A stretch of 52,777 nucleotides of DNA from CAZEBW01 sp964510205 (GCA_964510205.1 CAZEBW010000018.1:1-52777), one strand, 5' to 3'. Shown: positions 43,021 to 52,294, counted from the stretch's first letter. Notes: generated from the sequence alone by a model not told the origin. A program made the numbers and translations.

Positions 43021-45102
43021 CTACCAGACTGGGCGATCTGTCCAGAAAGGAAATGCTATTCGCATCTCGGTAATCTCCTGTGCTACTCCTTCGTCCAACA
43101 GCTTCGAACAACTACAATCTGGATACGACAGTCCACACCTGGTGCATCTGGAATCAAGGATGAGAATCGCGGGAGCTACCGAGATTGTTTCTGTCTCCAG
43201 AGCTCTTGGCCAAGCAGCCTCGTCCTTGGAGATAGCCAGCTCGCACACCAGAGCACGATGCTCATCCGAATAGTAAGACCGATATTCTGCTCCCTCTACC
43301 GCCCTGCGCTTGATCAACAGAACACCCGAAGTCATCAGTGTGTCGAAAAGAGGTGGTTCATCGTGTGCTTCCTCGTGAAATGTCCTCCCAAGGAAGCTTG
43401 AGACTTCCTCTGCCCAATCCCGGATCCCATCTTGAGAAGTTGGTGGGTTGGATAGCGGGTGAGACAACCATTCTTCTAGATCAGCAATATGGCCAAGCAC
43501 GGAGATTCGACATTCCCTGTCTTGAACAGGAAAACCCACGCTATAGCTGACGACCTTATCAAAGCCTTTCCTGTTCCATGCTTGTACCAACATCCTGATG
43601 GCATCAAGAGTCGTGTACAGGCTTTCTGGTAGCGTAGCCTCACTATGGAGAATCAGGGGGAGATTCGCATAGAAGTCTTTGCAGTTCAAGAAACTGATAC
43701 CTTCTGCTATGGACAGTGATGCGTTGAGCCGTTCTAACGCTTTTTTCAGTTCGATAGCGTCAGACTCAACGAAAGAAATGTGCTCGTCTTCGGATGAAAG
43801 CGTATCAAGAGATACTGCCCTGCGCTCAACAGTGTTTCCAGCAACACAAGGATGGTATGACAGAGCGACTCGAATGCCCATACCGTCCGTCATGGAATAG
43901 GGAACGTATTCTGTAAGCAAGGGCTGTGCTTCGGCACTTCTATCTGCATATGGTGCCCTTTTCTCTTCTGCAGGAGCTCCCAGATACTCACCTATCAGGT
44001 GGTTATCCCTGAAATAATCGGAAAGCAACCTCTTCCAAACTGGAATGGCGATGACTCCATCAATTCTCCATAACTTCGTATACTGGGTGTGTCGGCCAGA
44101 ATGCGCAATATCCACCGTCAGACGCTCAATCATCTGATCCTCTGAGTACATGCGGATGGCACCGTCGAAATGAACGGTCTGGCCAGTTGTTTCTTGGACT
44201 ATCGAGTGTGCATATCTGCATCCATACTGTGCCGAGTTTGCCGACACCGATGGAATATCACGCAGTTCCTCTACCTCAAGTATGTGTTGCCCACGCCTGG
44301 ATTGCCACCAGAACTGAGTACCCGAGATACCATGAAACAGCCGTTCGTACTCGCTGGCCTCGTGGTGCGTAACACCTGTAGGAATGGAAGCAAGGTTGTC
44401 ATCGAACTTCGGTCCCCACCAGTATTCAAGCTCTCCGCGCTCTCGATACGTGGAGGCTAGCCCTACCATATCTGTGTCAATGGCTATCTCAATGTCTACT
44501 TCGTCACCGGCAATACCCTGAATTCGCTCCAAAAAGGGTACATTCAGGGTATTCAACCTGGAAAGCGATCTTCGAAAGAACGGATGAGCGAAGAAAACAA
44601 GACCATCAACTTGAAATGCGCCTGGACCGATGGGAGTGAGATGGTTCAACGGAATCAACCCATCCTTATCCTGCGCACCGAGGACATTAGAGAAAACCCT
44701 AGAAGTCAAACCTGGTTCAACGAAAGCGACACATTCCGCGCGAAATGCTATTCCTTGCCCCTGTAGAAAGGGGGAAAGCGTACTCCTAAGCTTCTCAATT
44801 TCCGGCTTGCATTCCTCCACAAGCCTCATTTGAAGGTATGCATTTAGTGATCGAGAGATCTGCTCAGATTCCTCTTGAGTTTCTGGTACTAGCGAGAGAC
44901 TTACAGAACGAGTCAAGCTGGATTCAATATGAACAGCTACAGGGCGATTCCAACCTACGGGGCGGAGAAAGTCATGACGAAGTAGCAGCGGATTGCCAAT
45001 CTCGCAATTGTCCCATAGGGCAGAGACCAGCGCCCCCACAGTGAAACGGGTTCCGTAGAGGTTCATTGAGTCAGAATTGGACACACCTAGCAGTTGTTTC
45101 AT
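43021..45102 (-). CDS. Unknown 693-aa protein with C-terminal zinc-like cysteine cluster
   Basis: I do not recognise this protein. It opens MKQLLGVSNSDSMNLYG and is a mixed alpha/beta protein with several aromatic-rich segments (FDGAIRMYSEDQ, SGTQFWWQSRRGQHIL, YTKLWRIDGVIAIPVWKRLL). Near the C-terminus CTRCGLSYPDCSCS looks like a four-cysteine zinc site. No nuclease, helicase, methyltransferase or membrane motif is visible. The coding sequence is clearly more AT-rich, with different codon choice, than pglX and brxC on either side, which points to separate acquisition. It lies 56 bases after pglX and 185 bases before brxC in the same direction. A location inside a BREX operon argues for a defence-related or phage-sensing role, but nothing in the sequence shows one. 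Confidence 0.6.
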   Translation of the reverse strand: MKQLLGVSNSDSMNLYGTRFTVGALVSALWDNCEIGNPLLLRHDFLRPVGWNRPVAVHIESSLTRSVSLSLVPETQEESEQISRSLNAYLQMRLVEECKPEIEKLRSTLSPFLQGQGIAFRAECVAFVEPGLTSRVFSNVLGAQDKDGLIPLNHLTPIGPGAFQVDGLVFFAHPFFRRSLSRLNTLNVPFLERIQGIAGDEVDIEIAIDTDMVGLASTYRERGELEYWWGPKFDDNLASIPTGVTHHEASEYERLFHGISGTQFWWQSRRGQHILEVEELRDIPSVSANSAQYGCRYAHSIVQETTGQTVHFDGAIRMYSEDQMIERLTVDIAHSGRHTQYTKLWRIDGVIAIPVWKRLLSDYFRDNHLIGEYLGAPAEEKRAPYADRSAEAQPLLTEYVPYSMTDGMGIRVALSYHPCVAGNTVERRAVSLDTLSSEDEHISFVESDAIELKKALERLNASLSIAEGISFLNCKDFYANLPLILHSEATLPESLYTTLDAIRMLVQAWNRKGFDKVVSYSVGFPVQDRECRISVLGHIADLEEWLSHPLSNPPTSQDGIRDWAEEVSSFLGRTFHEEAHDEPPLFDTLMTSGVLLIKRRAVEGAEYRSYYSDEHRALVCELAISKDEAAWPRALETETISVAPAILILDSRCTRCGLSYPDCSCSKLLDEGVAQEITEMRIAFPFWTDRPVW

Positions 45103-45158
45103 ATCGATTCAATGCTTCTCACGGCAAACGCATCGCCAGCTAAGAAGAATCGGGTAGA

Positions 45159-48100
45159 CTACGTTCCCTCGAACCATTCCGGGTGCCCGTGGCCTATGGC
45201 GTAGGACTTGTTCTCCTTGCAGGCCTCGCGGACGCGATCGGGCCAGTAGTTCATCGCGATGTGGCTCCAGTCGTACTCGCCCTCCTGCAGCCGCTTCCAG
45301 TACTTCTTCGGTTCGCTCCTCCAGATGGGGATCAACTCCCATAGCGGTGCCATTCGCAGGATCACACCGTCGTCGATCCAGTTCGGCTCTGGCTCGTAGC
45401 CCTCGCGGACGATGCGATCGATGGTCTTGGCGAAGGTCTCGATCTCCTCCAACGTCCTGCTCAGCTCTTGGATCTGGCGGGCGACCCGCTTGCGGGCGGT
45501 GCCCTCTAGGCCCTCCTCCCGCGCGGTCAGGTCGCCGATGCGCTGCCGCAGGCCGTTGAGTTTAACGTCCAAGTAGTCGCGCTGGAGGACATAGAGCGTC
45601 GTCTCGTCGATCTTCTCGTGGAAGAGCACGAAGCCGTAGCGGAGATTCGCGGACTGGAGCGGCCAGTAGACAGGGGCTTTCCGGCGACTCTGACTGTACA
45701 TCTTGAAGTGGCAATCAGTGAAGAACTTCTTGGACAGGAATTGCCTTAGGTCACCGCGGGCACCTTCGGAGATGACCTCGCGCGCCTCGTCGTGGCCCAG
45801 CATTAGTGCCAGCGCCTGGTTCACCAGCGCCGGTAGGTCGTGCGGATGGCTTCTGTCCAACACCGCGATGCCGTTCTCCAGAACAAGATCGCGCAAAGCG
45901 GCTTCTACATCAGCGGAGAATACGTGATTGGCACCCTCTTCCCCTACGTAGGCAAAGCGTTCCGCGGGACGGCGGATGCCGTCAGCCGCGGGCTCATCAG
46001 GTGCGGCGACTGAGGCAGCAGCCAGGTCGTCGTGACGGTAGACAGCGCCACCCAGGGCATCGAGCATTCCTGGTCGGAAGCGACCTAGTATGCTGCCCAC
46101 AGCATAGGAGATCCAGCAGGTGGCCAGCTCCTGGCGATTCATCGATAAGTCGACGTCTGCTTCACCCTCGCTCTCCAGGAAATAAGCAATACCCTCCTCG
46201 TCCTCCGGTGGCGGCTCACCCGCCAGCTCCGCTTCGATATCAGCGCGTTCCTTGTCGGCAATGCCGTACCATTCATAAACTAGACTATCGACCTGCTTCT
46301 CTATTTCGGCCAGACTTGTCGCAGTGTCGCTCCTATCGCTTAACCCGTTGCTCCACCTTGGCGGCGCCGTGAACAAAGGCATGATCTCATTCTGTGAATA
46401 GAGCGCTCTGAACGTCCCCTCGATCTCATTCACAAGTTCCTTCAGTTCCTCAGTTTCCTTCCCTGTAACAGGCTTGAGAGGAAAGCTCTGGATGTCACCC
46501 AGCGCGTAGTTGATCGTCGGATTTAGCATGTCCAGAACGTACTGCCCCAAATTGGAGTTGAGCACAGCCACCAGAACCAACTGCTCCTCATCCGTCGACG
46601 GGTAGACTGAGGGTGTCGCCACATCCGGTATGTAGCCGGCCGAGAATCTTCGAGCGTTAACCCCGCGGCTTGCGACGCGACTCCAGCTTACCCCACTTCT
46701 GTTCTGAAGGTCACTCTTCAAACAACTTGACGAGGAATTGTGTGAGTAGAACCAGTGCGCTGCTGCTCCCCAATCCACTGTCTGACCATACAGGCGGCCA
46801 TACCTAACTTGGTCGAAAGCCCGAGCGGACCATCGCCACCTGCGGCCAAGGCCTATGGAAGAGGCCAGTAGTTCCCAGTGTAGCCGGATGAATCTGAAGT
46901 TCTTGGCAGTCTTGTGTCCGTCGGTTCTGTCAACCTCTAGTAGCGGCTGGTAGTGTTCAAATGCATAGAAGAGCTTCGGAGAAATCCAGTATACCCAGGG
47001 CTGCCCAGGAATTAACCCGAAATCCCGCTGCGCCACGCAATAGGCGTTGGTGCCGTCAACTAACGCTTTTTCGAGTGCGAGTCTCTTCTCATCGCTGCTT
47101 GGCTTGTGCACCAGGCGAAAATAGGTGCCTTTGTTGTTCATCCGTATCTCATCATCTGGCGCCTTGCGCAGGGCAAAGGCTGTGGTCTGCAATGTATCCG
47201 GATTCCCAACTCCAAAGAGAGCAGGGCCGCAGTGGGCCATGGCACAAACCGCGGCGTCGTCGCGCACTGCATCTCGTAGCTCTTGATGTGAGCTGAGGAA
47301 CATGAAGGAGTGCATCGTGAGCATCCCAACATAGCCCCGCTGATCGGCCAACTCCAGGCAACGCTGTATGAATGCTGCATAGAGGTCGCTGCTTCCCTCT
47401 GGATAAGCGGCCCCCACGAGATCCTTGAGATGTCTGTTCATCTTGCCGCCTGACATATAGGGCGGATTGGTGACCACTACGTCGTAGTGCTGCAGCATCA
47501 GGTCCAGCAGCCGGAGGCCCTTGTTTGCCTCACCGGTGAAGAAGGACTGATCTACTCCCTCGGCCGCTTGCTCGCGGGCAAACTTATTCAGGCCCTGGAT
47601 GATCTGCTGGGAGATGATGTCCCAGAACTCCTCCTCAGCAGCCTCGGCCTCAAATGCCCCGTCCAGGCCAGCGAATAGGGGCGTCTCTCGGTACCGCGCG
47701 CGCTCCTCTTCGATGAGAGACTTCATCTCCTTCTCCAAACATAGCAGCGACCCGAGCTGCTGGGCATCCTGCAGCTTCTCCCACAGCCCACGCATCAGCC
47801 GCTCATAGACAGGCCGTTTGAACCGCGCCTGCCGCACGAAGGTGCCCAGACGCTGGCCGTTCAACGGCGTCACGTCCGCGCAGGCCAAGTTGCTGGCCGT
47901 GATCGTCGCCTCTGGGTTGTGGCTCTTGGCTTTGAGATACAGCGTCAAGGCGCTGAGCTGCACGGCCCGCAGGTCGAGGTCGATGCCGAAGAGGTTGTGC
48001 TCCAGGATCGCCGTCGGGATATCCCTGGCGTCCCCGACCGATGGCATCTCGGGCCACCCGGCCTCGCCGCCGTGCTCCAGTTCCTCCTCGTACATCGCCG

Positions 48101-49055
48101 CGAAGAGATCGAAGGCCACCAGGCCGAAGTGCATCCCACCGCAGGCAGGATCGAGCAGCGTGATCTCCCGGACCGGTCGCAGCGGCTCCTCCGGGAGGGC
48201 GCCTTCTAAGGGAACTAGATAATTCAGTAGTTCCGTGTCCTTGAGCTTGGTATCCGGGTGCATCTGCACCCACAGCCGGCCCAGCGTGTTCTGCACCAGG
48301 AAGCGGACGACCCAGTGCGGGGTGAAGAGCTGCGTCGCGGAGGGGATGTCTTTGGCTTCGAACTTGCCGCTGCCCGAGCTGACCTTCTCGAACGCAGCTT
48401 GCAGCTCCGGCTCGTTGAAGTACTGATAGACCCATCCCACCGTCTCGTCGGCCAACCAGACTTCCTCCAGCCCCGCATCGTTGAGCAGGTCCAGCAGATC
48501 GTTCAGCGCCCGTGGCCGCGGGAAGAGCCGGCTGGCCAGGGTGTCGGGGTCGAAGAGCACGCGGATCCCCTGCGCAATCTGGCCCGACTGCCAGAGCAGG
48601 AAGTGGCGGTAGGCAACGTCCACGTCGCCACGCTCATACAGCGCCAGGTCGTCGGCATGCTCGGGATCGGCCAGGTAGAACTTGAAGGCGTTCGAGTCGG
48701 TCCCCTTGTCCAGCGTGCCGCGGATCAGGTCGCGGGCCTCCATCATCTTGAAGGCTACTAGCCGGTTGAGGTGGGTGAAGGCCACCTCCTTGACCAGCTT
48801 CTCCACCGCCTCCGGGCGGGAGAACCCTGTCCGAGCCTCGTCATCCAGGGACTGGACCAGGCGTCGGTAGGTCTCCTGCTTCTCTGAATCCTTCTGCACC
48901 TGGGGCAGCCTGTCCGGAGGTTCGATGTGCCCATCCTCGTAGAGCCCGTAGACGCCCTCCAGGTGCTCGCGCGCCTCGGTCATCAGCAGGGTGCGCGCTT
49001 TCAGGGCCAGATCGTGGATCGCTCGACGCTGCCTGTCGCTCAGTGCCTGAGACAT
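45159..49055 (-). CDS. pglX: PglX, BREX N6-adenine DNA methyltransferase
   Basis: About 1298 aa from ATG 49055, which has AGAGGAGAAGG directly upstream; the open frame continues 18 codons further but without ribosome site support. LFTPHWVVRFLV precedes SAM motif I, DPACGGMHFG (near 302), and motif IV NPPYMSGGKM is near 530. The N-terminus (DRQRRAIHDLALKARTLL) and the long C-terminal specificity half are typical of BREX PglX. The enzyme methylates one adenine per asymmetric site so that BREX can tell self from phage DNA. The recognition site cannot be predicted from sequence. It is a full-length paralogue of the split pair at 25609-29506. A near-palindrome lies 55 bases upstream of its start. 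Confidence 0.93.
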   Translation of the reverse strand: MSQALSDRQRRAIHDLALKARTLLMTEAREHLEGVYGLYEDGHIEPPDRLPQVQKDSEKQETYRRLVQSLDDEARTGFSRPEAVEKLVKEVAFTHLNRLVAFKMMEARDLIRGTLDKGTDSNAFKFYLADPEHADDLALYERGDVDVAYRHFLLWQSGQIAQGIRVLFDPDTLASRLFPRPRALNDLLDLLNDAGLEEVWLADETVGWVYQYFNEPELQAAFEKVSSGSGKFEAKDIPSATQLFTPHWVVRFLVQNTLGRLWVQMHPDTKLKDTELLNYLVPLEGALPEEPLRPVREITLLDPACGGMHFGLVAFDLFAAMYEEELEHGGEAGWPEMPSVGDARDIPTAILEHNLFGIDLDLRAVQLSALTLYLKAKSHNPEATITASNLACADVTPLNGQRLGTFVRQARFKRPVYERLMRGLWEKLQDAQQLGSLLCLEKEMKSLIEEERARYRETPLFAGLDGAFEAEAAEEEFWDIISQQIIQGLNKFAREQAAEGVDQSFFTGEANKGLRLLDLMLQHYDVVVTNPPYMSGGKMNRHLKDLVGAAYPEGSSDLYAAFIQRCLELADQRGYVGMLTMHSFMFLSSHQELRDAVRDDAAVCAMAHCGPALFGVGNPDTLQTTAFALRKAPDDEIRMNNKGTYFRLVHKPSSDEKRLALEKALVDGTNAYCVAQRDFGLIPGQPWVYWISPKLFYAFEHYQPLLEVDRTDGHKTAKNFRFIRLHWELLASSIGLGRRWRWSARAFDQVRYGRLYGQTVDWGAAAHWFYSHNSSSSCLKSDLQNRSGVSWSRVASRGVNARRFSAGYIPDVATPSVYPSTDEEQLVLVAVLNSNLGQYVLDMLNPTINYALGDIQSFPLKPVTGKETEELKELVNEIEGTFRALYSQNEIMPLFTAPPRWSNGLSDRSDTATSLAEIEKQVDSLVYEWYGIADKERADIEAELAGEPPPEDEEGIAYFLESEGEADVDLSMNRQELATCWISYAVGSILGRFRPGMLDALGGAVYRHDDLAAASVAAPDEPAADGIRRPAERFAYVGEEGANHVFSADVEAALRDLVLENGIAVLDRSHPHDLPALVNQALALMLGHDEAREVISEGARGDLRQFLSKKFFTDCHFKMYSQSRRKAPVYWPLQSANLRYGFVLFHEKIDETTLYVLQRDYLDVKLNGLRQRIGDLTAREEGLEGTARKRVARQIQELSRTLEEIETFAKTIDRIVREGYEPEPNWIDDGVILRMAPLWELIPIWRSEPKKYWKRLQEGEYDWSHIAMNYWPDRVREACKENKSYAIGHGHPEWFEGT

Positions 49056-49109
49056 ACCTTCTCCTCTGCCAGAGCTCAATGATACCCAAATACAATTCCG
49101 GTCGATCAA

Positions 49110-49137
49110 ATTATACTTTTAGGCCATAAAGTATAAT
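49110..49137. promoter_or_regulatory. 28-bp AT-rich near-palindrome upstream of pglX
   Basis: The arms ATTATACTTT and AAAGTATAAT are perfect inverted repeats around an 8-base centre (TAGGCCAT) that is itself palindromic except for two bases. Each arm contains a -10-like TATAAT or TATACT. It sits between the fic gene and the pglX ribosome site, in the only AT-rich stretch for kilobases. This is the form of an operator for a dimeric repressor overlapping a promoter; no well-spaced -35 was found, so promoter activity is uncertain. Confidence 0.5.
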
Positions 49138-49179
49138 TCTGCAAGCGAGCTGTCCAGAAGCGTTAGGCTACCTGCTCCC

Positions 49180-50362
49180 TCACCCTATGGTTGGCCCGAT
49201 CACTTCCAGAATCTCGTTGGCTATGAAGGTCTTGCCGTAATCTGCATCACCAACCTGGCTCAGGATACCAGCATCGACTAGCTTCTCGACGTTAAGCTTA
49301 GCACTCCGGTAGGTTACACCTAGTAACCGTTCGGTCTCGGGAATGGTAATCACCGGGGTATCAAAAAGATGATCCACCAGCTGTAGGAGCAGGGCCGACG
49401 TGCGCGCCTCAGTTAGTCGCTCATGCCAGGTCGTTTGCAGATCCTGAAGTCGTTGCGCTCGCTCGACAGCGTCGAGGGCTTGCTCCTCCACCCCCTGCAG
49501 GAAGAACGAGATCCACTCGGACCAGGCGCCGCGCTCGCTGACGGCGATGAGTAAGTCGTAATAGTTCTGTCGGTGGTGCGAAAAGAAGGCGCTCAGATAC
49601 AGTAGGGGCTGAGATAACAACCGCCACTCGGTCAAGAGCAATGATATGAGCAATCGTCCAACGCGACCATTGCCGTCAATGAAGGGATGGATAGCCTCGA
49701 ATTGGTAATGCACCAAAGCGAGACGCACCAATGGTGGGTAGACATCATCGCTGTGCAAATACTTCTCAAAGTCACCCAAAGCCTCGTCCATTTGAGTGAC
49801 CGGTGGCGGGACAAACGGCGCTTGATCCAGCGTGCAGTCAGGTGGCCCAATCCAGTTTTGACTGCGACGAAACTCGCCAGGTGTGGCATGCTCACCGCGC
49901 ACGCCTTCCATAAGGCGTTCATGAATCTCGCGGATCAAGCGCAGGCTGACCGGCAAGGTCTCCGATCGTTCCAGGCCGTATTCCAGCGCCCGCACATAGT
50001 TGTGTACTTCCCTGACTTCAGCTTCGGGGGGGGGCGGGCGCCATGCCGGGGAGGGAAAGCTGCCCAACTTGATAGGCGTACAGATCGGCGATGTCGGCCT
50101 GGGTACCCTCAATGCGCGAGGAAAGAACTGCTTCTCGACGCACGAAAGGACCGATCAGCAAGTGTGGATTGGGCATCGTCCGCCCTACACCGTCCAGCTG
50201 GCTGAGGGCTCGATCGGCTTTGGAGATGAACCGTGCCAGCTTCCAATCTGCTGGCACATTGGGGGGTAGCGGGTGCGGTGCAAAAGCCCAGTAGGCTATC
50301 TCACCTTGCCCCACCCTGACTAGGCGCCCAGACGGACTGTCTCGAAAGCGATCTGGATTCAT
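49180..50362 (-). pseudogene. Fic-family AMPylase gene, frame broken at a poly-C run
   Basis: Two frames together encode one Fic protein of about 390 aa. The 5' frame starts at ATG 50362 (AGGAGGTG upstream, 30 bases after brxB) and carries SSRIEGTQADIADL, with the [S/T]xxxE[G/N] inhibitory helix typical of N-terminally autoinhibited Fic proteins; it stops at 50018. The 3' frame continues EAEVREVHNYVRALEYGLERS and holds the catalytic motif HPFIDGNGRVGR and a C-terminal winged-helix-like part. The break is in nine consecutive C (G on the + strand, 50026-50034). Removing one C, or a +1 ribosomal slip on CCC-C, restores one frame. Fic enzymes transfer AMP to target proteins. It could be phase-variable, a true pseudogene or a sequencing error. 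If the 3' part were ever made alone it would lack its inhibitor. Confidence 0.8.
50026..50034. repeat. Nine-base homopolymer (G on + strand, C in the fic sense strand)
   Basis: A run of nine G, followed by C then GGG, lies exactly at the point where the two fic frames meet. Runs of this length slip during replication and are common phase-variation switches; they are also where assembly errors cluster. A length of eight would join the frames. Confidence 0.85.
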
Positions 50363-50392
50363 TCGAGTTCCACCTCCTCTTGTACCTGCGGG

Positions 50393-50980
50393 CTATGCAT
50401 ACACCTTGGTGTGATAGCTGCCCCGTCCTTCATTCTCCGCGATACCCATGAAGCGCAGCGAGCTACCCTCGGTGGTGGCGGGCATAAACAGCACGCACGG
50501 TACTCGGGTGCGTCCCTTCATCTCGTCCAGCAGCTTGGAGACGCGGTAGATGTTCGGCGCCAATGCCCCGGCGCGGGTGATGAAGACGATGTGGCGTTGG
50601 GGGTCGAGGGTGTCCAGCCGCTCGGCCAGGAGCTCCGGCAGGGGGCGCCAGTCGGGATCCGATAGATAGTCCTGCAGCTGCATCTGCGCCACCTCGAAGC
50701 CCTGCGTACGCTCCAACGCGGCCACCGCGTCTATCCCCTCGCTCTCCTCGACGGACTGCCACAGCAACTCTGCCAGGGAGATGGTGACCACCTCGCAGCG
50801 GAGCGCGTTCTCCAGGCGCGTCTCCAGCAGCCGCATCTCGTTGCGCATCTGCCACTCATCGTCCGGATGGTAGCAGAAGATGGCGAAGGGCAGGTCGTTA
50901 TAGACGTAGTGGCGCATAGGCGTCGCCTTCAGGTCGGCCTCAAGCCGCCTGACGCGCGCCTTCAGATTCGAGGAGGACAT
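50393..50980 (-). CDS. brxB: BrxB, BREX DUF1788 protein
   Basis: About 195 aa. The sequence SNLKARVRRLEADLKATPMR and the later HIVFITRAGALAPNIYRVSKLLDEM match BrxB (DUF1788). BrxB is a small core protein that bridges PglZ and other BREX components and is essential in type 1-like systems. ATG 50980 is favoured because AAGGAG lies seven bases upstream; an ATG six bases earlier has the site too close. Its start lies inside the end of brxA (about 40-bp overlap), so the two are coupled. The product ends MGIAENEGRGSYHTKVYA, a typical BrxB tail. Confidence 0.9.
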   Translation of the reverse strand: MSSSNLKARVRRLEADLKATPMRHYVYNDLPFAIFCYHPDDEWQMRNEMRLLETRLENALRCEVVTISLAELLWQSVEESEGIDAVAALERTQGFEVAQMQLQDYLSDPDWRPLPELLAERLDTLDPQRHIVFITRAGALAPNIYRVSKLLDEMKGRTRVPCVLFMPATTEGSSLRFMGIAENEGRGSYHTKVYA

Positions 50981-51755
50981 AGGCATACTCCTTCAAGGTC
51001 TCGACGGGGAACTCGATGCGGATCACGGAGCCGGCGGCGTAGTATTCCAGCAGATGCTGCTGATGCGCCTCGATGAAGAAGCGCTCTATCCCTTCGACGG
51101 GCAGAAAGAAGAGACGCCATTCGTCGCTCTGGAGCACGAGGTGTCCTGACCGTTCCCGCTGTTGAAGGCAGAGCGCGATCAGGGCGAAGGACGGGGTCGG
51201 CAGGTAGATAGGCGTGAGCCGCTTGTGGACGCGACCCTCCAGGATCCCGAAGTCGCGCAGTGTGGCCATCACACCTTGGGCGACGCGCTTCACCGTCGAG
51301 TCGCTCCAGTCGGTCGTCGTCTTCCCCTGGGCCACCCAGTTGCGAATGGCGTGGATCACGACCTCTTTGGGCACCTCTGTGGTGCCGTTTTTGTGCCGTG
51401 GGTAGAGCACCTGGATCACGACATCTCTCAGAAGCCGGTCGTTCTGCGCCGAGAAGAAGTAGAGCAGCGGGTCGATCCACTGCGACGGCGCATCCTGCTG
51501 CACCAATGTGACCAGGGCCGCCCCCACGTCAGGCTCGTCGAAGTAGCGCTGACGGAAAATGAGCAGGATGTCGTCGATCCGTTTGCGCGACGCCTTGCCG
51601 AAGATGTTCTGTCGGCTGGCCCGGTCGAGGTTCTCCTCCACCGACCGGCTCAGATCCCACTCGCGGAGCAGGATCTTCGTATCCGCGATCAGAGCACTGG
51701 CTTTGATGATGCGGCTGGTATAGATCGGTTCTGTGTTTGCGTTCAATATCCTCAC
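50940..51755 (-). CDS. brxA: BrxA, BREX DUF1819 protein
   Basis: A 271-aa protein resembling BrxA (DUF1819): EPIYTSRIIKASALIADTK at the start, FRQRYFDEPDVG, then a winged-helix-like middle (VKRVAQGVMATLRDFGIL) and SVIRIEFPVETLKEYAYVLLE near the end. BrxA of type 1 is a small DNA-binding protein of about 200 aa; this one is longer, as in type 5 and 6 relatives. The GTG start at 51755 overlaps the brxE-like stop (GTGA), and its end overlaps brxB, so the first three genes of the locus are translationally linked. Confidence 0.85.
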   Translation of the reverse strand: MRILNANTEPIYTSRIIKASALIADTKILLREWDLSRSVEENLDRASRQNIFGKASRKRIDDILLIFRQRYFDEPDVGAALVTLVQQDAPSQWIDPLLYFFSAQNDRLLRDVVIQVLYPRHKNGTTEVPKEVVIHAIRNWVAQGKTTTDWSDSTVKRVAQGVMATLRDFGILEGRVHKRLTPIYLPTPSFALIALCLQQRERSGHLVLQSDEWRLFFLPVEGIERFFIEAHQQHLLEYYAAGSVIRIEFPVETLKEYAYVLLESEGARQAA

Positions 51756-52294
51756 TCCATCATGTAAGGAAAGACCGGCCCAGCCTGAGCTCCCGCCAAG
51801 TAGGCCCAGGCCAGGGTCTTGGCCCGGTGCAGCATCGGAGGGATGTCAGGGGGCGCCGGTGGTACATCAATCAGCAAGCCTGCTGAGGCGGTCTCACGCA
51901 GCACCGTGTAACGCTGAGGGCTCTCAACAAGCTCAAGCAGACAGTCGCGCAGTTCCTCTGTGGTCGCGATAGGATCGTTGGGCACCGCAACCGGCTGAAG
52001 CTGCGCGAAACGAAGCGCCAGCTTGTCGCGGTTCTCGCCGTCCAGCCGGTAGAGATGCAGCGCGTCCTCTGGGCAGGCGGCGCGGTGACGGGCCACAGCC
52101 GCCCGCAGTGCCAGCGACTTCCCCGCGCGGCCTGGGGCCATGGGGAAGAGCCGCTTCAGGACGTAGTCGGCTGCCAGTGTAAGCGACTCGTCGTCCCACC
52201 AGGCCAGGCTGTCCTTGTTAGCTGCTCGAGCTACCAGCAGCCGGAGACGAAGGACCATGCGTGCATCTTCGGGGGTGAGGTTGTAACTAGGCAT
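51752..52294 (-). CDS. brxE: BrxE-like small protein, first gene of the BREX operon
   Basis: A 180-aa protein with LRLRLLVARAANKDSLAWWD, LTLAADYVLKRLFPM and ALRAAVARHRAACPEDALHLYRL. This pattern, together with its place directly before brxA, fits BrxE, the small first gene of type 6 BREX. BrxE has no defined activity. The ATG at 52294 begins about 325 bases below the predicted promoter. The end overlaps brxA by 4 bp (GTGA). The family call leans on gene order and a remembered consensus, so it is less certain than the other BREX calls; the alternative is an unrelated regulator of the locus. Confidence 0.6.
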   Translation of the reverse strand: MPSYNLTPEDARMVLRLRLLVARAANKDSLAWWDDESLTLAADYVLKRLFPMAPGRAGKSLALRAAVARHRAACPEDALHLYRLDGENRDKLALRFAQLQPVAVPNDPIATTEELRDCLLELVESPQRYTVLRETASAGLLIDVPPAPPDIPPMLHRAKTLAWAYLAGAQAGPVFPYMME

